From contig OX596001.1 of assembly GCA_951394045.1 (NCBI GenBank), forward strand, positions 682,001 to 746,000: a stretch of 64,000 nt of DNA, written 5' to 3'. The position numbers and the translations under genes are program-made. The DNA comes from Nitzschia sp. DOCU1 (taxonomy: Eukaryota; Bacillariophyta; Bacillariophyceae; Bacillariales; Bacillariaceae). Position 1 is the first letter of the stretch; the number at the start of each line of letters is the position of its first letter. Under the pieces are notes generated by a model that saw only the letters and a list, made by a program, of their open reading frames with translations, searched no databases and was not told the origin of the DNA. This document shows positions 11,221 to 20,588 of the stretch, in pieces.

Positions 11221-13049
11221 ATGACTGCCATAGCTGTCAGATCAGTGGGTCTCAAACTGCATGGCAAGGAAAATTCCATGCCTGGGAAAGACGACGCAAA
11301 GGAAATGCCAGAGGGATTTGCGCCATCTGAGTTCGATGTACTGGTTGGCTGGGCTAGACAAAACTTTCACCATGGTGAGTATCGGAGGGGGTGTCTATCT
11401 CGTTCTCCTCGCTATCAACATGGGTTCCAATGCTTGCCATACTACCCTTGTCCATATCCAATGTATTGTGTAGTCTCTCGTATATCTTCTAACGATGATC
11501 TTGATCCCTTCTTGCCGTTCCCTGTTGTTCACTTTTAGCGGGAAATCGGCGCTTTCGTGATGTCATAACCGAACACGTCCCAAGCTACCTCAAGGCAGAC
11601 TCAAAGGTCTCTCGTGGACAAATCATATCGGATATTGTGAAGCAAATGCAGCGCAAGTCTCCTTCCGGAACTGGCTTTTTGAAGCTGAATCCCTATACTG
11701 CAAAGTGGAGCTTTATCGGTACTGAGAAGGCGAAAGACAAGGTGGGCCATGCCTTGCGCAAGGCGCTGATGAATAATCAAGATGATAGTGCCGAGGAAAG
11801 TTATAATGAGAGCCAGGATGGACATGATCAGAACGATCATGAAACAAAGTCTACCAGCAACAAAAGGAAGACAACAGCAGGTGCTGGAGCACGAGGGGGG
11901 GCTGCTGCAATACTTTCCGCCTCGCCAAAGGCAAAGCGCAAGGTTTCAGCCACCACCGCCTCTGTTTCTATCCTCAAGAGAACTGGAGCAGCAGCTATCT
12001 CTTCAAAAGCTCCTCGGTATCTTCCAGGGCACCTTACTCTCGACACGGTTGCCTCGGGGGCTTCTCCAACTGAGGCCGATTTGACCACGCTTTCAAAGCT
12101 GTTTGCGACTTCGCCCGCTGCCCCAGGAACTTTGCGACAGCATGGCCCTCCTACTACTGCTGACCACACGACTGGTGTACTCCTCTCGCCAGTTGCCCGT
12201 GACATGTTCGACGAGAAGAGTCATGTTGGTGAAGGACCAGAATGTTCTCCTTCCTCTGGGGCTCGGCACCGAAAAAGAAGCGTCCTTGGATCGCGGTCAG
12301 CAAAAAGTGGCGGTGTGCACTTCCATCATTCCTCGCCCATGTCCTCCTCCTTCCATCATAATGGCGATGATGACCACCCCCACGATACACTAGGAGATTC
12401 GGGTTACCCTGAGCAACGCGCGATGATGCTGTCCCACTACCATCAACGGCAGAATCTTGGTGTAAGCAGCATGCCTCCAATGGCTTTTCCACCACCGCAC
12501 CCTCCAATGTACGGCAGCGCACCATCCACTTATGTCCCCCCTTACTATTTCCCGGCAGTAGGAGAGCAATATTCCTCACCACCACTGCTCCAGCATCCTC
12601 TCCCGCCCCCACCACCTCATCTTTCGGGGCCGCCACCATCTCAATCTCATTTCATGTTGTCCCCACGACGCCGTGGTGCCGCTAGCTCTCATCCCGCGCC
12701 GCCTCATGTCCAGTTTGCGCAGCAAGAGAACGGACGGGCGGCACCACACCACCAGCATCCAGATGGTGTAACAGCATCTCCCCCACCATCTAGTAACATA
12801 TACTTCCCTCCAGGATTCTACTACTACCCTGGTTTCGCCATGCCCGGAGCCCCAGCGCCTGGTGGAGCTCCTATGCATCATTATCCTCCTCCGCCTTTCT
12901 TTCCTGGACCACCACCTGGTGCGGAGCACTACCCACCACACCACCACCACGCTCATCCCCACGGGGACGAGGAGGCGGACGAAAGGAATGTGGCGGTACC
13001 TGGTACGCCACTCGACTCTGAAGATCTGGCATCGTCTCCTCGATCATAA
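11221..13049 (+). CDS. DUF6824-type domain protein with Pro/His-rich tail (two exons)
   Basis: Model join(11221..11374, 11539..13049): 1665 nt, 554 residues. The intron of 164 nt has GTGAGT and CTTTTAG borders and is phase 1. Splicing joins DVLVGWARQNFHH to AGNRRFRDVI and so restores the diatom/stramenopile domain known as DUF6824, whose usual pattern is DVLxGRGxxxxxHPGNxxFR, then a YL..K segment, FL(K) and KAxEKVGHALR. Here the later parts read GTGFLKLNPYTAKWSFIG and KVGHALRKAL. The GRG part is degenerate (GWA). The rest of the protein (about residues 135-554) is low-complexity: basic and Ser-rich, then Pro/His/Tyr-rich. A role in nucleic-acid binding or transcription is often guessed for this domain but is not shown. 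Confidence 0.8.
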
Positions 13050-13656
13050 TAAAGAATACGAACGGCAGCAGCAGCAGAGCGCTTACGAAAGGCTCACCCG
13101 CGAATGCATTTTCTTTTGCGTGAACAAGCAACCTTTTGGTCTTGATTTTACCTACTAGCGCACAAACAATAGATAGAATAATAGCTAGAGTGCCATTGCG
13201 ACTACTCTCTACTATTACTCATTCGTAGTTGTGTCCATTGTATTCTGGATGATGTGCAAACCACGGCGATAGAGGGGCACCGCTACATCGGCATCGACCA
13301 TCATGTCTGATGAGATGTGGTTCCTATGACACTGACGTCACATTCGGGACCAAATCGCGATCTTTCCTGCGGGACTTGCGAATCTTTTGCTTCTCTCCCA
13401 TCCGGCATGCACCCACTATGGTGACGATGACAGCTATTCGAAAGGAGGAGTAGAGGATCCTAAAGCCCCGTTTGAAACGTAGCGGTGGAGCATTGGCAGT
13501 TCATAGGATAGGCCAGTGCATCGAAGGACGGGAGCTATATTTCTCCCATCTTGTGTGTGTGGTCTCACCAGCACTTACATTCATTAGTGGCGGGCGCATC
13601 GACCTTCTCCCTGCATCCGTCCGGCAGATTTTTTGTGCAAGAGAGAAACGACAAAC
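13050..13656. other. Intergenic, no gene recognised
   Basis: 607 bp between the DUF6824 gene and the hydrolase gene; both genes are on the plus strand. A short poly-CAG-type run follows the DUF6824 stop. Nothing else identified. Confidence 0.4.
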
Positions 13657-14769
13657 ATGTGGTGTGGTGGCAAAATGATCCCGCTGCGAGCAGCATCAGC
13701 ATTATCGTCGTCAACATCTGTCGTCGGTCAAACTAGAACACGCAACTTGTCATCAAAGCTATTGCTACTTCGTTCCAGGCATATTTTGACGGCGCTCCAA
13801 AGCCCGACGAGTGAGAGACCGCTGCCATGTCCACAACGCCGACCATTCTCGACAAACAGCAGCAGCAGCAGCAGTCAAAAGCCCTTGACCTTGCACGTGG
13901 AAAGGATAGGTGGAGGATCCACAGACAATGACACTGCAGTAAAACACCAAAATTCCATTGTATTTTTGCATGGACTTTTGGGTCATGGTCGAAATTTGAA
14001 AACCTTTGCCAAACAAGCTTGCAGTGTCCAAGACAACAAGGTGGGATATTTAATGGATCTTCGAGGACATGGGCAATCTCGTCTGAACAAACTATCGGGT
14101 ACAACAAGTGAACATACGTTTGCTGCCTGCGTCCAAGATATTCACCACACCCTCCTTACATCCAAGATTGTAAATGATGCTGTCGACTCTTCGATCACTT
14201 TGGTCGGTCATTCGTGGGGTGGTCGCATTGCCTTGCAATATGCTTACGAACAACTCAGTAGCAACAACAGCACCCCGGCTGCAGTGTCATTGGATCGTTT
14301 ATGGTTATTAGATACGGTTCCTGGACAGGCCAATGAAAGCGTGGAACGAGTAGTTAACATTGTGACGAGATTACAGCACGAGAGTCTGGGATCCAAAAAA
14401 GAGCTAGTGGAACGCCTCACCCAACAGGAAGGACTCGATATGGCGACGGCTCAATGGTTGGCGTCTTCGTACAAGGGCTCTGGAGATTTCGGATTTGATT
14501 TACAGGTCATTCAAGGAATCTTGCCCGAGTTTGGTACTCAAGATTTTCATGGCATGTTGACATTTTTACTCCAGGAAGCCAAGGTCCGAGTCGAGGTGGT
14601 ACGAGGAGGCAAAAATACGGCATGGGATATACCGACCTTGCAACGATTAGAATCCATGCAACGACAACATCCTGGTTTGTTAGGTGTCCACGTATTACCC
14701 AAGGCGGGTCATTGGATTCATATGGACGATCCTCAAGGCTTGGTCTCGTTGTTTGCGACGCATCAGTAA
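13657..14769 (+). CDS. Alpha/beta hydrolase, ABHD11-like, probably mitochondrial
   Basis: 370 residues from the ATG at 13657. The first ~70 residues are rich in Arg, Ser, Ala and Leu with few acidic residues and end in RRPFSTNSS, which fits a mitochondrial presequence. The hydrolase core has the oxyanion-region motif FLHGLLGHGRN, the strand MDLRGHGQS, and the nucleophile elbow GHSWGG, in which Ser is the expected nucleophile. The late histidine lies in AGHWIHMDDP. The early HGLLG and MDLRGHG spacing resembles human ABHD11 and bacterial YbfF esterases. Substrate unknown; ABHD11 proteins act on ester or thioester lipids and protect the lipoate-dependent oxoglutarate dehydrogenase in animals (family knowledge). 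It is convergent with the kinase gene downstream. Confidence 0.82.
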   Translation: MWCGGKMIPLRAASALSSSTSVVGQTRTRNLSSKLLLLRSRHILTALQSPTSERPLPCPQRRPFSTNSSSSSSQKPLTLHVERIGGGSTDNDTAVKHQNSIVFLHGLLGHGRNLKTFAKQACSVQDNKVGYLMDLRGHGQSRLNKLSGTTSEHTFAACVQDIHHTLLTSKIVNDAVDSSITLVGHSWGGRIALQYAYEQLSSNNSTPAAVSLDRLWLLDTVPGQANESVERVVNIVTRLQHESLGSKKELVERLTQQEGLDMATAQWLASSYKGSGDFGFDLQVIQGILPEFGTQDFHGMLTFLLQEAKVRVEVVRGGKNTAWDIPTLQRLESMQRQHPGLLGVHVLPKAGHWIHMDDPQGLVSLFATHQ

Positions 14770-14931
14770 TAGCAGTACGTGCGAAATTACAGTATGTACT
14801 AGGTAATAGACGCCTGGAAAAATGGGGTACTACCAAGTTGTCGCAGCAATAGGCTCTGTGCAACATACGCATTATGCATAAAGAATTTCAATGTCACATG
14901 CGTTGGAAATGGGTCCTAATAATAGTAGGTC

Positions 14932-16227
14932 TTATTGTGCCGACACTTCCAATGTCGATTCACTGCGTTGAGTACGACTTTCTTCCAAACTTGTTGTTGT
15001 TCGTTGCCGGACTTTGCTAATGTCCACAGAGCGTTGCTTGAGTTCGGAAGCGGGACACATCCAATCCAAGGTTTCTCTTAATCGAGTGTTAATGATAGCC
15101 ATGCTAGGTCGATTATTGGCTTGGGCGGACCAACATTGTTGGACCAAATATTTGACAGATCCTGGCCATTTAATTGGACAGGATGGTCGAGCGCCTTGAT
15201 GAAAGACTCGACTCTGCAACGTGCTTGCCGGAATATCTTCGTAAGGTTTTTGGAGCGATAGTACTTCATACATTATGAGACCAAACGAGTATACATCAGC
15301 CTTGGTTCCATATGCTTCCCCTCGTCCCACTTCAGGACTCATATAACGTGGAGATCCGACTCGTTTGGTCAATTGAAAGTCTTGATCCCTATGGCCTTCC
15401 TGAGGAAGGACCCGGCAGACATCCAAATCAAAGACTTTGAGTGTCAGAGTAGTTCCATTTTGAACAATACCCAAATTGTCGGGTTTCAAATCCCGATGTA
15501 TTATACGATGATCATGCAGGTACTGAAGTGCCTGTGCGAGTTCGCATACCAAATCGGTTCGTTGCAAAATGGAACGTTGCCGGCGTTTGCCTTTCACGAG
15601 TTGCAGTAGAGAAAACCGCTGTGCTTTCATGGCACGCCATTCCTTCAATTGCACCTTGAGGGTTTTATCGAGTCGTTCCAACAGTAGGCCAAAGGCATCG
15701 TGTCGTCCATTGGCAAACGACTGGACTCCGATGCCGCCGATTGTGCCGTGACATGTCACAATGTGGGGGTGTTGTAAGCGTCGCAACAACAAGCCTTCTC
15801 GTACCAAGTCAGCGGCACAGCCGGCAAACAGAGACGGATTTTGAATGAGTTTGGGTTGTAAGACTTTGACGACCAGCTTTACATTGTTGTTAATGCTGGC
15901 GGCGTTTGTGGAATCACCCAATGATAAATCATCAGCAGCAGTAGTACTAGCAGTAGTAGATTCCTCGTCGTTGTTGGCATTCACATTGTGACGAAGAGCG
16001 AGACTTGTAATCTCATAGGCCGAACTGAAACTTCCCTGCCCTAGCAGTTTTCCAACCTCTAGCTCATCGGATGGAACGACAAGTGCTAATTTCATTGGCT
16101 TCTCCTGATGCGGAAAAACCGAATCGACACAGTACTTTTCGAGTCGCTTTTCGCAATACTCCACAAGTTTTTGGGAGGTTTCCTCGGGAAGACCAGGGGC
16201 ATCGGCGTGTAATTCATTGAACAACAT
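14932..16227 (-). CDS. Ser/Thr protein kinase (TKL-like) with DLD in place of DFG
   Basis: 431 residues from the ATG at 16227. The frame is open to another ATG at 16389, but the sequence between is CA-rich and UTR-like. The kinase domain has a glycine loop GQGSFSSAYE (about 63-72), the ATP-binding Lys in VVKVL (121), a catalytic loop HRDLKPDN (244-251), an APE-like SPE in GSPRYMSPEVGRG, and the subdomain IX motif ADVYSFGLIMYE. The metal-binding DFG is replaced by DLD (about 267-269), which keeps the aspartate but lacks the glycine. An acidic, Asn-rich insert lies between the G loop and Lys121. The order and the ADVYSFG motif point to the TKL group. It is probably active, but the altered motif makes this less certain. 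Substrate and pathway unknown. Confidence 0.82.
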   Translation of the reverse strand: MLFNELHADAPGLPEETSQKLVEYCEKRLEKYCVDSVFPHQEKPMKLALVVPSDELEVGKLLGQGSFSSAYEITSLALRHNVNANNDEESTTASTTAADDLSLGDSTNAASINNNVKLVVKVLQPKLIQNPSLFAGCAADLVREGLLLRRLQHPHIVTCHGTIGGIGVQSFANGRHDAFGLLLERLDKTLKVQLKEWRAMKAQRFSLLQLVKGKRRQRSILQRTDLVCELAQALQYLHDHRIIHRDLKPDNLGIVQNGTTLTLKVFDLDVCRVLPQEGHRDQDFQLTKRVGSPRYMSPEVGRGEAYGTKADVYSFGLIMYEVLSLQKPYEDIPASTLQSRVFHQGARPSCPIKWPGSVKYLVQQCWSAQANNRPSMAIINTRLRETLDWMCPASELKQRSVDISKVRQRTTTSLEESRTQRSESTLEVSAQ

Positions 16228-17036
16228 GATAGTAGTTGTTTGTGTGTTTTGCCTAAAGTGAACAGAAGTAAAGAAAGATTGCAACAAACACGTGAAAGTG
16301 AAATCACCGCGAAAAGTGATGGGAGTTTTCCCGTCGTCGCCCTGATGACTGTGCAGCAAAATCTGCGTCGATCGGAACCCCTGCTCCATCGTCAACCAAT
16401 CGTAATGATGGAAAAGCCCGGGCTCTGTATATTTATGGAGTAAAGAACAATAAAGTGCCTATCGAATGTGCCGGAAGGAGAGGAGGCAATAAGAATTTGG
16501 TCCGCTTCAGTCATTACGACAGTTATGACATTTCTGCAAAGAAGGTCGCTGGCAGATGCAAAAAGTGTATGCACAAAAAAATATCCGGGGAAGCGGGGAG
16601 AATCCTTACTGTATGGCTTAAATGGTGAGAGAATCGAACTTCCAGTGATACTCTCGTTAAATGAATCTCGCATCGTGGGGAGTAAGATATTTCTCGGTTT
16701 AATATAGGGGAGAATAGGTTCCGCTTGCGACACCATCGGGGCGCTAATTTACTTTCTCGGTCGATTGGCACCCGTGCTCGGTATCGCGAGGAAAACAATT
16801 ATGGCGAAAACGCCAAATGGAATCCGAGTCCCGGTTCTCCCTGGCCTTCACTCTACCATTAGAGAGGAGTCGGAATAGTCAAAGATCTTTCTGTTCGTCG
16901 GTCGGTCAACTCTGTTCGCGCAAATTGGCACACCGACGATTTGAGGCCCTTCATTATTGTTTGCTTCATTGCGCAAGGAATGAATCATCCCACTTCTAAT
17001 CCCTCATCCCTTGCTCTTATCACCACCCTCGTCATC
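16228..17036. other. Intergenic between kinase and MLH1 pseudogene
   Basis: Contains the kinase 5' region, with a TATA-like minus-strand TAAATATA near 16428-16435. The remainder has no recognisable gene. Confidence 0.4.
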
Positions 17037-18441
17037 ATGCCGGATCAGGCATCTCCGGAGGAAGGGAATGGATCGAATGATCCTGCAACAAATCATCCAA
17101 CAGGCCCCTGAACAACGCACTGATCAAAATTCTGCCCCAGGAAGTTTTGGATCAAATTGCCGCGGGTAAAGTCGGTCAGCGCCCGGCGTCGGGAGTACAC
17201 ATATTAACAGCAAACGAGAAAATGATGAATATACCAAAATCTTGACTGTGGCGCTACACTATTCAATTCACTATCCGCATTGTGGCTTTTGTTTGGAGCG
17301 GCAACGTGCCAAAGACAATTTGGTCGACGTCAATACAAGTCGATTACAAGCAGTACAGGCGCTGGCTGAAAAGGAAACCAAAGGGGAAGATCCTTCCAAA
17401 GAAGCGATGTTAGCAGCCATCAAGGCAATCATGGCTCATGTATTGGAGCCTGGGGTGGAGCCGCATCTTTCTCAGATGGTAGTGTTCCATCGTGCCTACG
17501 AGCGACGGCGACAGCAAGTTTAGCTATCAAGCGGAAGTCAATTACACGGTGCCGTCTTACAATGCCAAGAAATCCCATTTTATTTTATTCTTGAATCATC
17601 GATTGGTGGACCCGCTGCCTTTGAAGCGATCGTTGGAAGATGTGGATGTGGATTTTGGCAACAATACTGCCAGATCAATACTCGTTGTCAATGCGTCAGT
17701 ACTAGGAGCCCAAGTGGTTGTCAATGTGCACCCCTCCAAGCGACAAATGTATCCAGAAGAGCTCTGCCAAGCGTTGGCATCCAAACTCAAAGCTGTGCTA
17801 CATGGAGACGGGCATAGCTTTACCTACCAGTCCGTAGCTCCCAAATCCCTACGCCAAACAGCGAAACAGGCCCAATCGTCATTTCAAGATAAAAATGTAG
17901 ATGAGGAGGAGGAAGCAGAGCCGCCCAAGAAGATACCTGCCAAAAGGACGCCACCTTCACTACTGGTCTGTACCAGCAATGCCACTCCAGTGGGAGCCAT
18001 CGAGCCCTTCACAGCGATGCACCCCTTCAAACAAAGATTCATATGCAGACACTCAATATCCGAATTTGGCAGACAAAGATGAAACGGTAACGAGCGAAGC
18101 ACAAACCAGAATATCCACTCTCCAAACTGGATCTTTCGCATCCGGGTGCCTTTGCCACTCGGCCTTCCAGCAAGTCCTCGAAAGGAAGATGCCATTTTTG
18201 GTCAAGGGACCAGTGGTGCGACCAAAGCATGTCATTCCGACCAAATGTTCCTGTTCTTCCATTGGTTCCTTGCGGCGGCACGTCAACAAGCATCAAGCAT
18301 CTCGACGCCACATTGGCCAAAGATTTGCAAGATGCCTATTTTGTAGGAGTCGTCTCGGCCCATCAATCCTTAGTTCAATGCGGTGATGAACATCTCATCA
18401 TGATTCATCATTCCCATTTGGCTAAAGAACTATTTTATTAA
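17037..18441 (+). pseudogene. Degenerate MLH1 (MutL homologue) pseudogene
   Basis: Fragments of the mismatch-repair ATPase MLH1 follow each other in the correct order but in different frames. (1) Near 17104-17200: LPQEVLDQIAAGKVGQRPAS, matching the MutL N-terminus IAAGEVxxRP; the catalytic Glu is Lys here. (2) The rest of the GHKL ATPase region is missing. (3) At 17225-17330: EYTKIL..YSIHYPHCGF, the MLH1 transducer part. (4) At 17492-17870: YNAKKSHFILFLNHRLV and VVVNVHPSK, matching MLH1 NxxKKxxFILFINxRLV and VDVNVHPTK. (5) At 18260-18441: TSIKHLDATLAKDL, AYFVGVVSAH and SHLAKELFY, from the C-terminal domain, cut by TAA where normal MLH1 continues. Frameshifts, stops, a large deletion and loss of the catalytic residue make function as MLH1 impossible. 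A working copy should lie elsewhere. Confidence 0.85.
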
Positions 18442-18523
18442 CTAGCATTGGCATGATTCGGTGGACTTAAATATAAAATAAAGTATGACCTGGTATTGAA
18501 TGGATATGATAGAGTTATTTTAA

Positions 18524-20198
18524 TCAATGAGTTACATAGTGAATGGATATAGAAAACTCAAAGCGTGATGGCCATTTTGGTTTCTCTAGTTGAAACTCAA
18601 TAATAGGCTCACCACCAAGGCTGCGGTGAAGATAGTACAAGAAAAAGAGAAAAACAGTTAAGGCAAAAGCAGCACGCAGTTTTGTATGACCCATCGTCCG
18701 ATTGTGCGGTGCTTCCGAATCTTCATCCTGCCATGGTGCTGCCAGCGCATCGTCACCGTCATTGTCCTCGGCTTCCGCAGAAACATCATCAGCACCAATG
18801 CCAGCTTGGTCATGGTGTTGGCACAGATTTTCCGCAGCGGCAGGGGACGGGATGGCTTCGCCAGCATCCACATTACTGGCATCCACAATTCCTTGTTGCA
18901 GGAACTGGGGAATGCCCGGGAGGGATTCTTCTGGCACCGAATCTTTCTTTCGTTTAGGGGGAGCTCTACTCCTACTCCTGACCTCATTCCGAGTTCTTTT
19001 CAAACCGACCTGAACAGTTTCACGACACTCCACCTCGCCTGCTGATATGCTCATAGAGTCATCGTCGTCCGTTGCGCTACCAAAAAGACAATCCCGTTCA
19101 TCCTCCTATTGGTGTGACATCCTGATGGTCGTTTGTTCCTCTAAAGCAATATGATCCTCCGAAATGAGATGCCCAAACTTTGTCCGGACGGCTCTGATAA
19201 TAGGGGACATGGTTGCTTCATCCGACTCCTCGTCCTCCCCCTCCATGGCTTTGGAAATGATTTCGCAAACTAGGAATTCCTCCTTTTCGGCTGGAAAGCA
19301 AAGTCGAAGGTGAAAATCGTCAGCACCCTCTTTCCAATAGAACTTGCGTTGAAAGTGGTCGGTGCTGCAAAGCACCTGCTGCAAGGCGGCCGTTGATGCA
19401 GTAAGCCACTCGTTTCAAATAGCAGTGAGCAGAGTTTTGTCCCGATGAGTGGTGGTCGTTCCCTTGGTCCTTAGGAAAAAATGCGGATGATATCTGCACG
19501 ATCAGACTTGTTATCATGAATGGCCACTCACCAGCTGCGTAGCAGTAGCCAGCGTACTGAGCATTAGGTTTGTTGTTTTTCAACATGCTTGAGGACAGTT
19601 TTACTACGTGTGAAACAAGGAATTCCAGGATACCCTCTTCAATTTTGACCCTTTCCTTGAGAAGCTTCCGTGGCTTATTTGCCAACTCTTTCACCCTCTT
19701 GCAGCTAAAGCTTGGAAAGATTTTGGGGAGCTGTTCCATCATCCTGATAAGTAAGTCCAGGCGACCAAAGATCTCAAATGCAAAGATGAGTAGCACAGGG
19801 AGCATCCCCGGATTCCTCCTAACCAATTCGAGAATAGTCGTTTCTGCTCTTTTCCCTGGAAAACTTTTCCATGACTTCTTAAACTTTTCACATAATCCAA
19901 AGAAGGGCTGGAATTCCTCAAGTCTAGGATCGTCGAGCCGTAGTTGGAGCTGATCGAAGTAATGTTCACAGAAACCTGTGAAAACAACACTCCAATCTCT
20001 CTCCCCATTCCCAAGGAGGAATCCCGTAGTAAAAGGTAGTTGGTGCTCCTGGAGATGGAGGATAATGACCACAAGTGGGTCATACCATTCCGGTTTTTGG
20101 TGGAAGCCAGCAGGCTCAACCAGCTTTTTGCAGCGCACCACGACGAGACCTTCAGCCGTCGTTTCGTCTGGAGGGTGTAACTGATCGAATGTTGCCAT
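18524..20198 (-). pseudogene. Unknown gene, probably spliced, interrupted by an in-frame TAG
   Basis: I recognise no domain. The first exon starts at ATG 20198 and encodes about 210 residues, Leu/Phe/Lys-rich and likely helical. The frame loses protein-like character near 19555. A good GTGAGT donor lies at about 19532, but it does not join in phase to the second part. A GTACGC donor near 19557 with the TTTGCAG acceptor near 19368 would be in phase (unproven). The second part, from about 19384, has EGADDFHLRLCFPAEKEEF and stops at TAG 19106-19108. The same frame then continues without a stop through 19054 to 18524. That tail is acidic and basic in blocks, with a C-terminal membrane helix (FALTVFLFFLYYL). 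The original protein was therefore probably a tail-anchored or single-pass membrane protein now cut by a nonsense codon. Confidence 0.5.
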
Positions 20199-20335
20199 TT
20201 GATCTTGGCTTGTTTAGATGATTGTTGACAGATGTACCTCACTGCTGCTCAAACCCCACAGTTTGGAGTCCCTTCGTGTCAAATAGCTTATATCCTCCAA
20301 TGCCAATTTTCGCACTTTACGGAACCGACAGGCAC

Positions 20336-20418
20336 CGTGGGAAATTGGCAGAGTACTGGTGGGCACGTCCGCCACCCGGACATGGAGCGCCAGCGGTGGT
20401 ATCTGCCAATTTCCCACG
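20336..20418. repeat. 17-bp perfect inverted repeat (hairpin or mini-element)
   Basis: CGTGGGAAATTGGCAGA at 20336-20352 is repeated exactly inverted at 20402-20418, with a GC-rich 49-bp loop. It lies 170 bp from the tandem array but does not share the array's terminal sequence. It could be a remnant of a small inverted-repeat element or a transcribed hairpin. Confidence 0.6.
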
Positions 20419-20580
20419 CTGTACTGCATGATGGTGCGGCTCCCAGCTAGCGGCACAAACGGGAGAGTGCATCATGGTCCGAAAAGTAAAAAAATGAGGA
20501 GAAAAGTCATGTTTTGTGGCTAAATAAATATTATATATATATATCACCACGTATTTAAAAAATGTTTCTACCACCCGATG

Positions 20581-20588
20581 AGCCGCCG
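20581..20588. repeat. Left flanking direct repeat AGCCGCCG (candidate target-site duplication)
   Basis: This 8-mer immediately precedes the first GGCATACC of the array and recurs immediately after the last GGTTGGCC, at 34255-34262. Its first six bases also form the spacer between all internal units. Confidence 0.7.

Larger units (their letters stand above)
20199..20588. other. Short intergenic region left of the tandem array
   Basis: Holds the 5' region of the unknown gene on the minus strand, a strong hairpin (20336-20418, separate entry), an AT-rich run at about 20520-20545, and the left 8-bp copy of AGCCGCCG (20581-20588) abutting the array. Confidence 0.5.

Noticed and set aside
16640..16670. 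tRNA-like GTTCGATTCTC on the minus strand
   Set aside because: No matching T-arm, acceptor stem or anticodon arm could be built around it.
2..20198. Alternative genetic code to explain in-frame TAA (536) and TAG (19106)
   Set aside because: TAA, TAG and TGA all end other well-supported genes in the window, so reassigned stops are unlikely.
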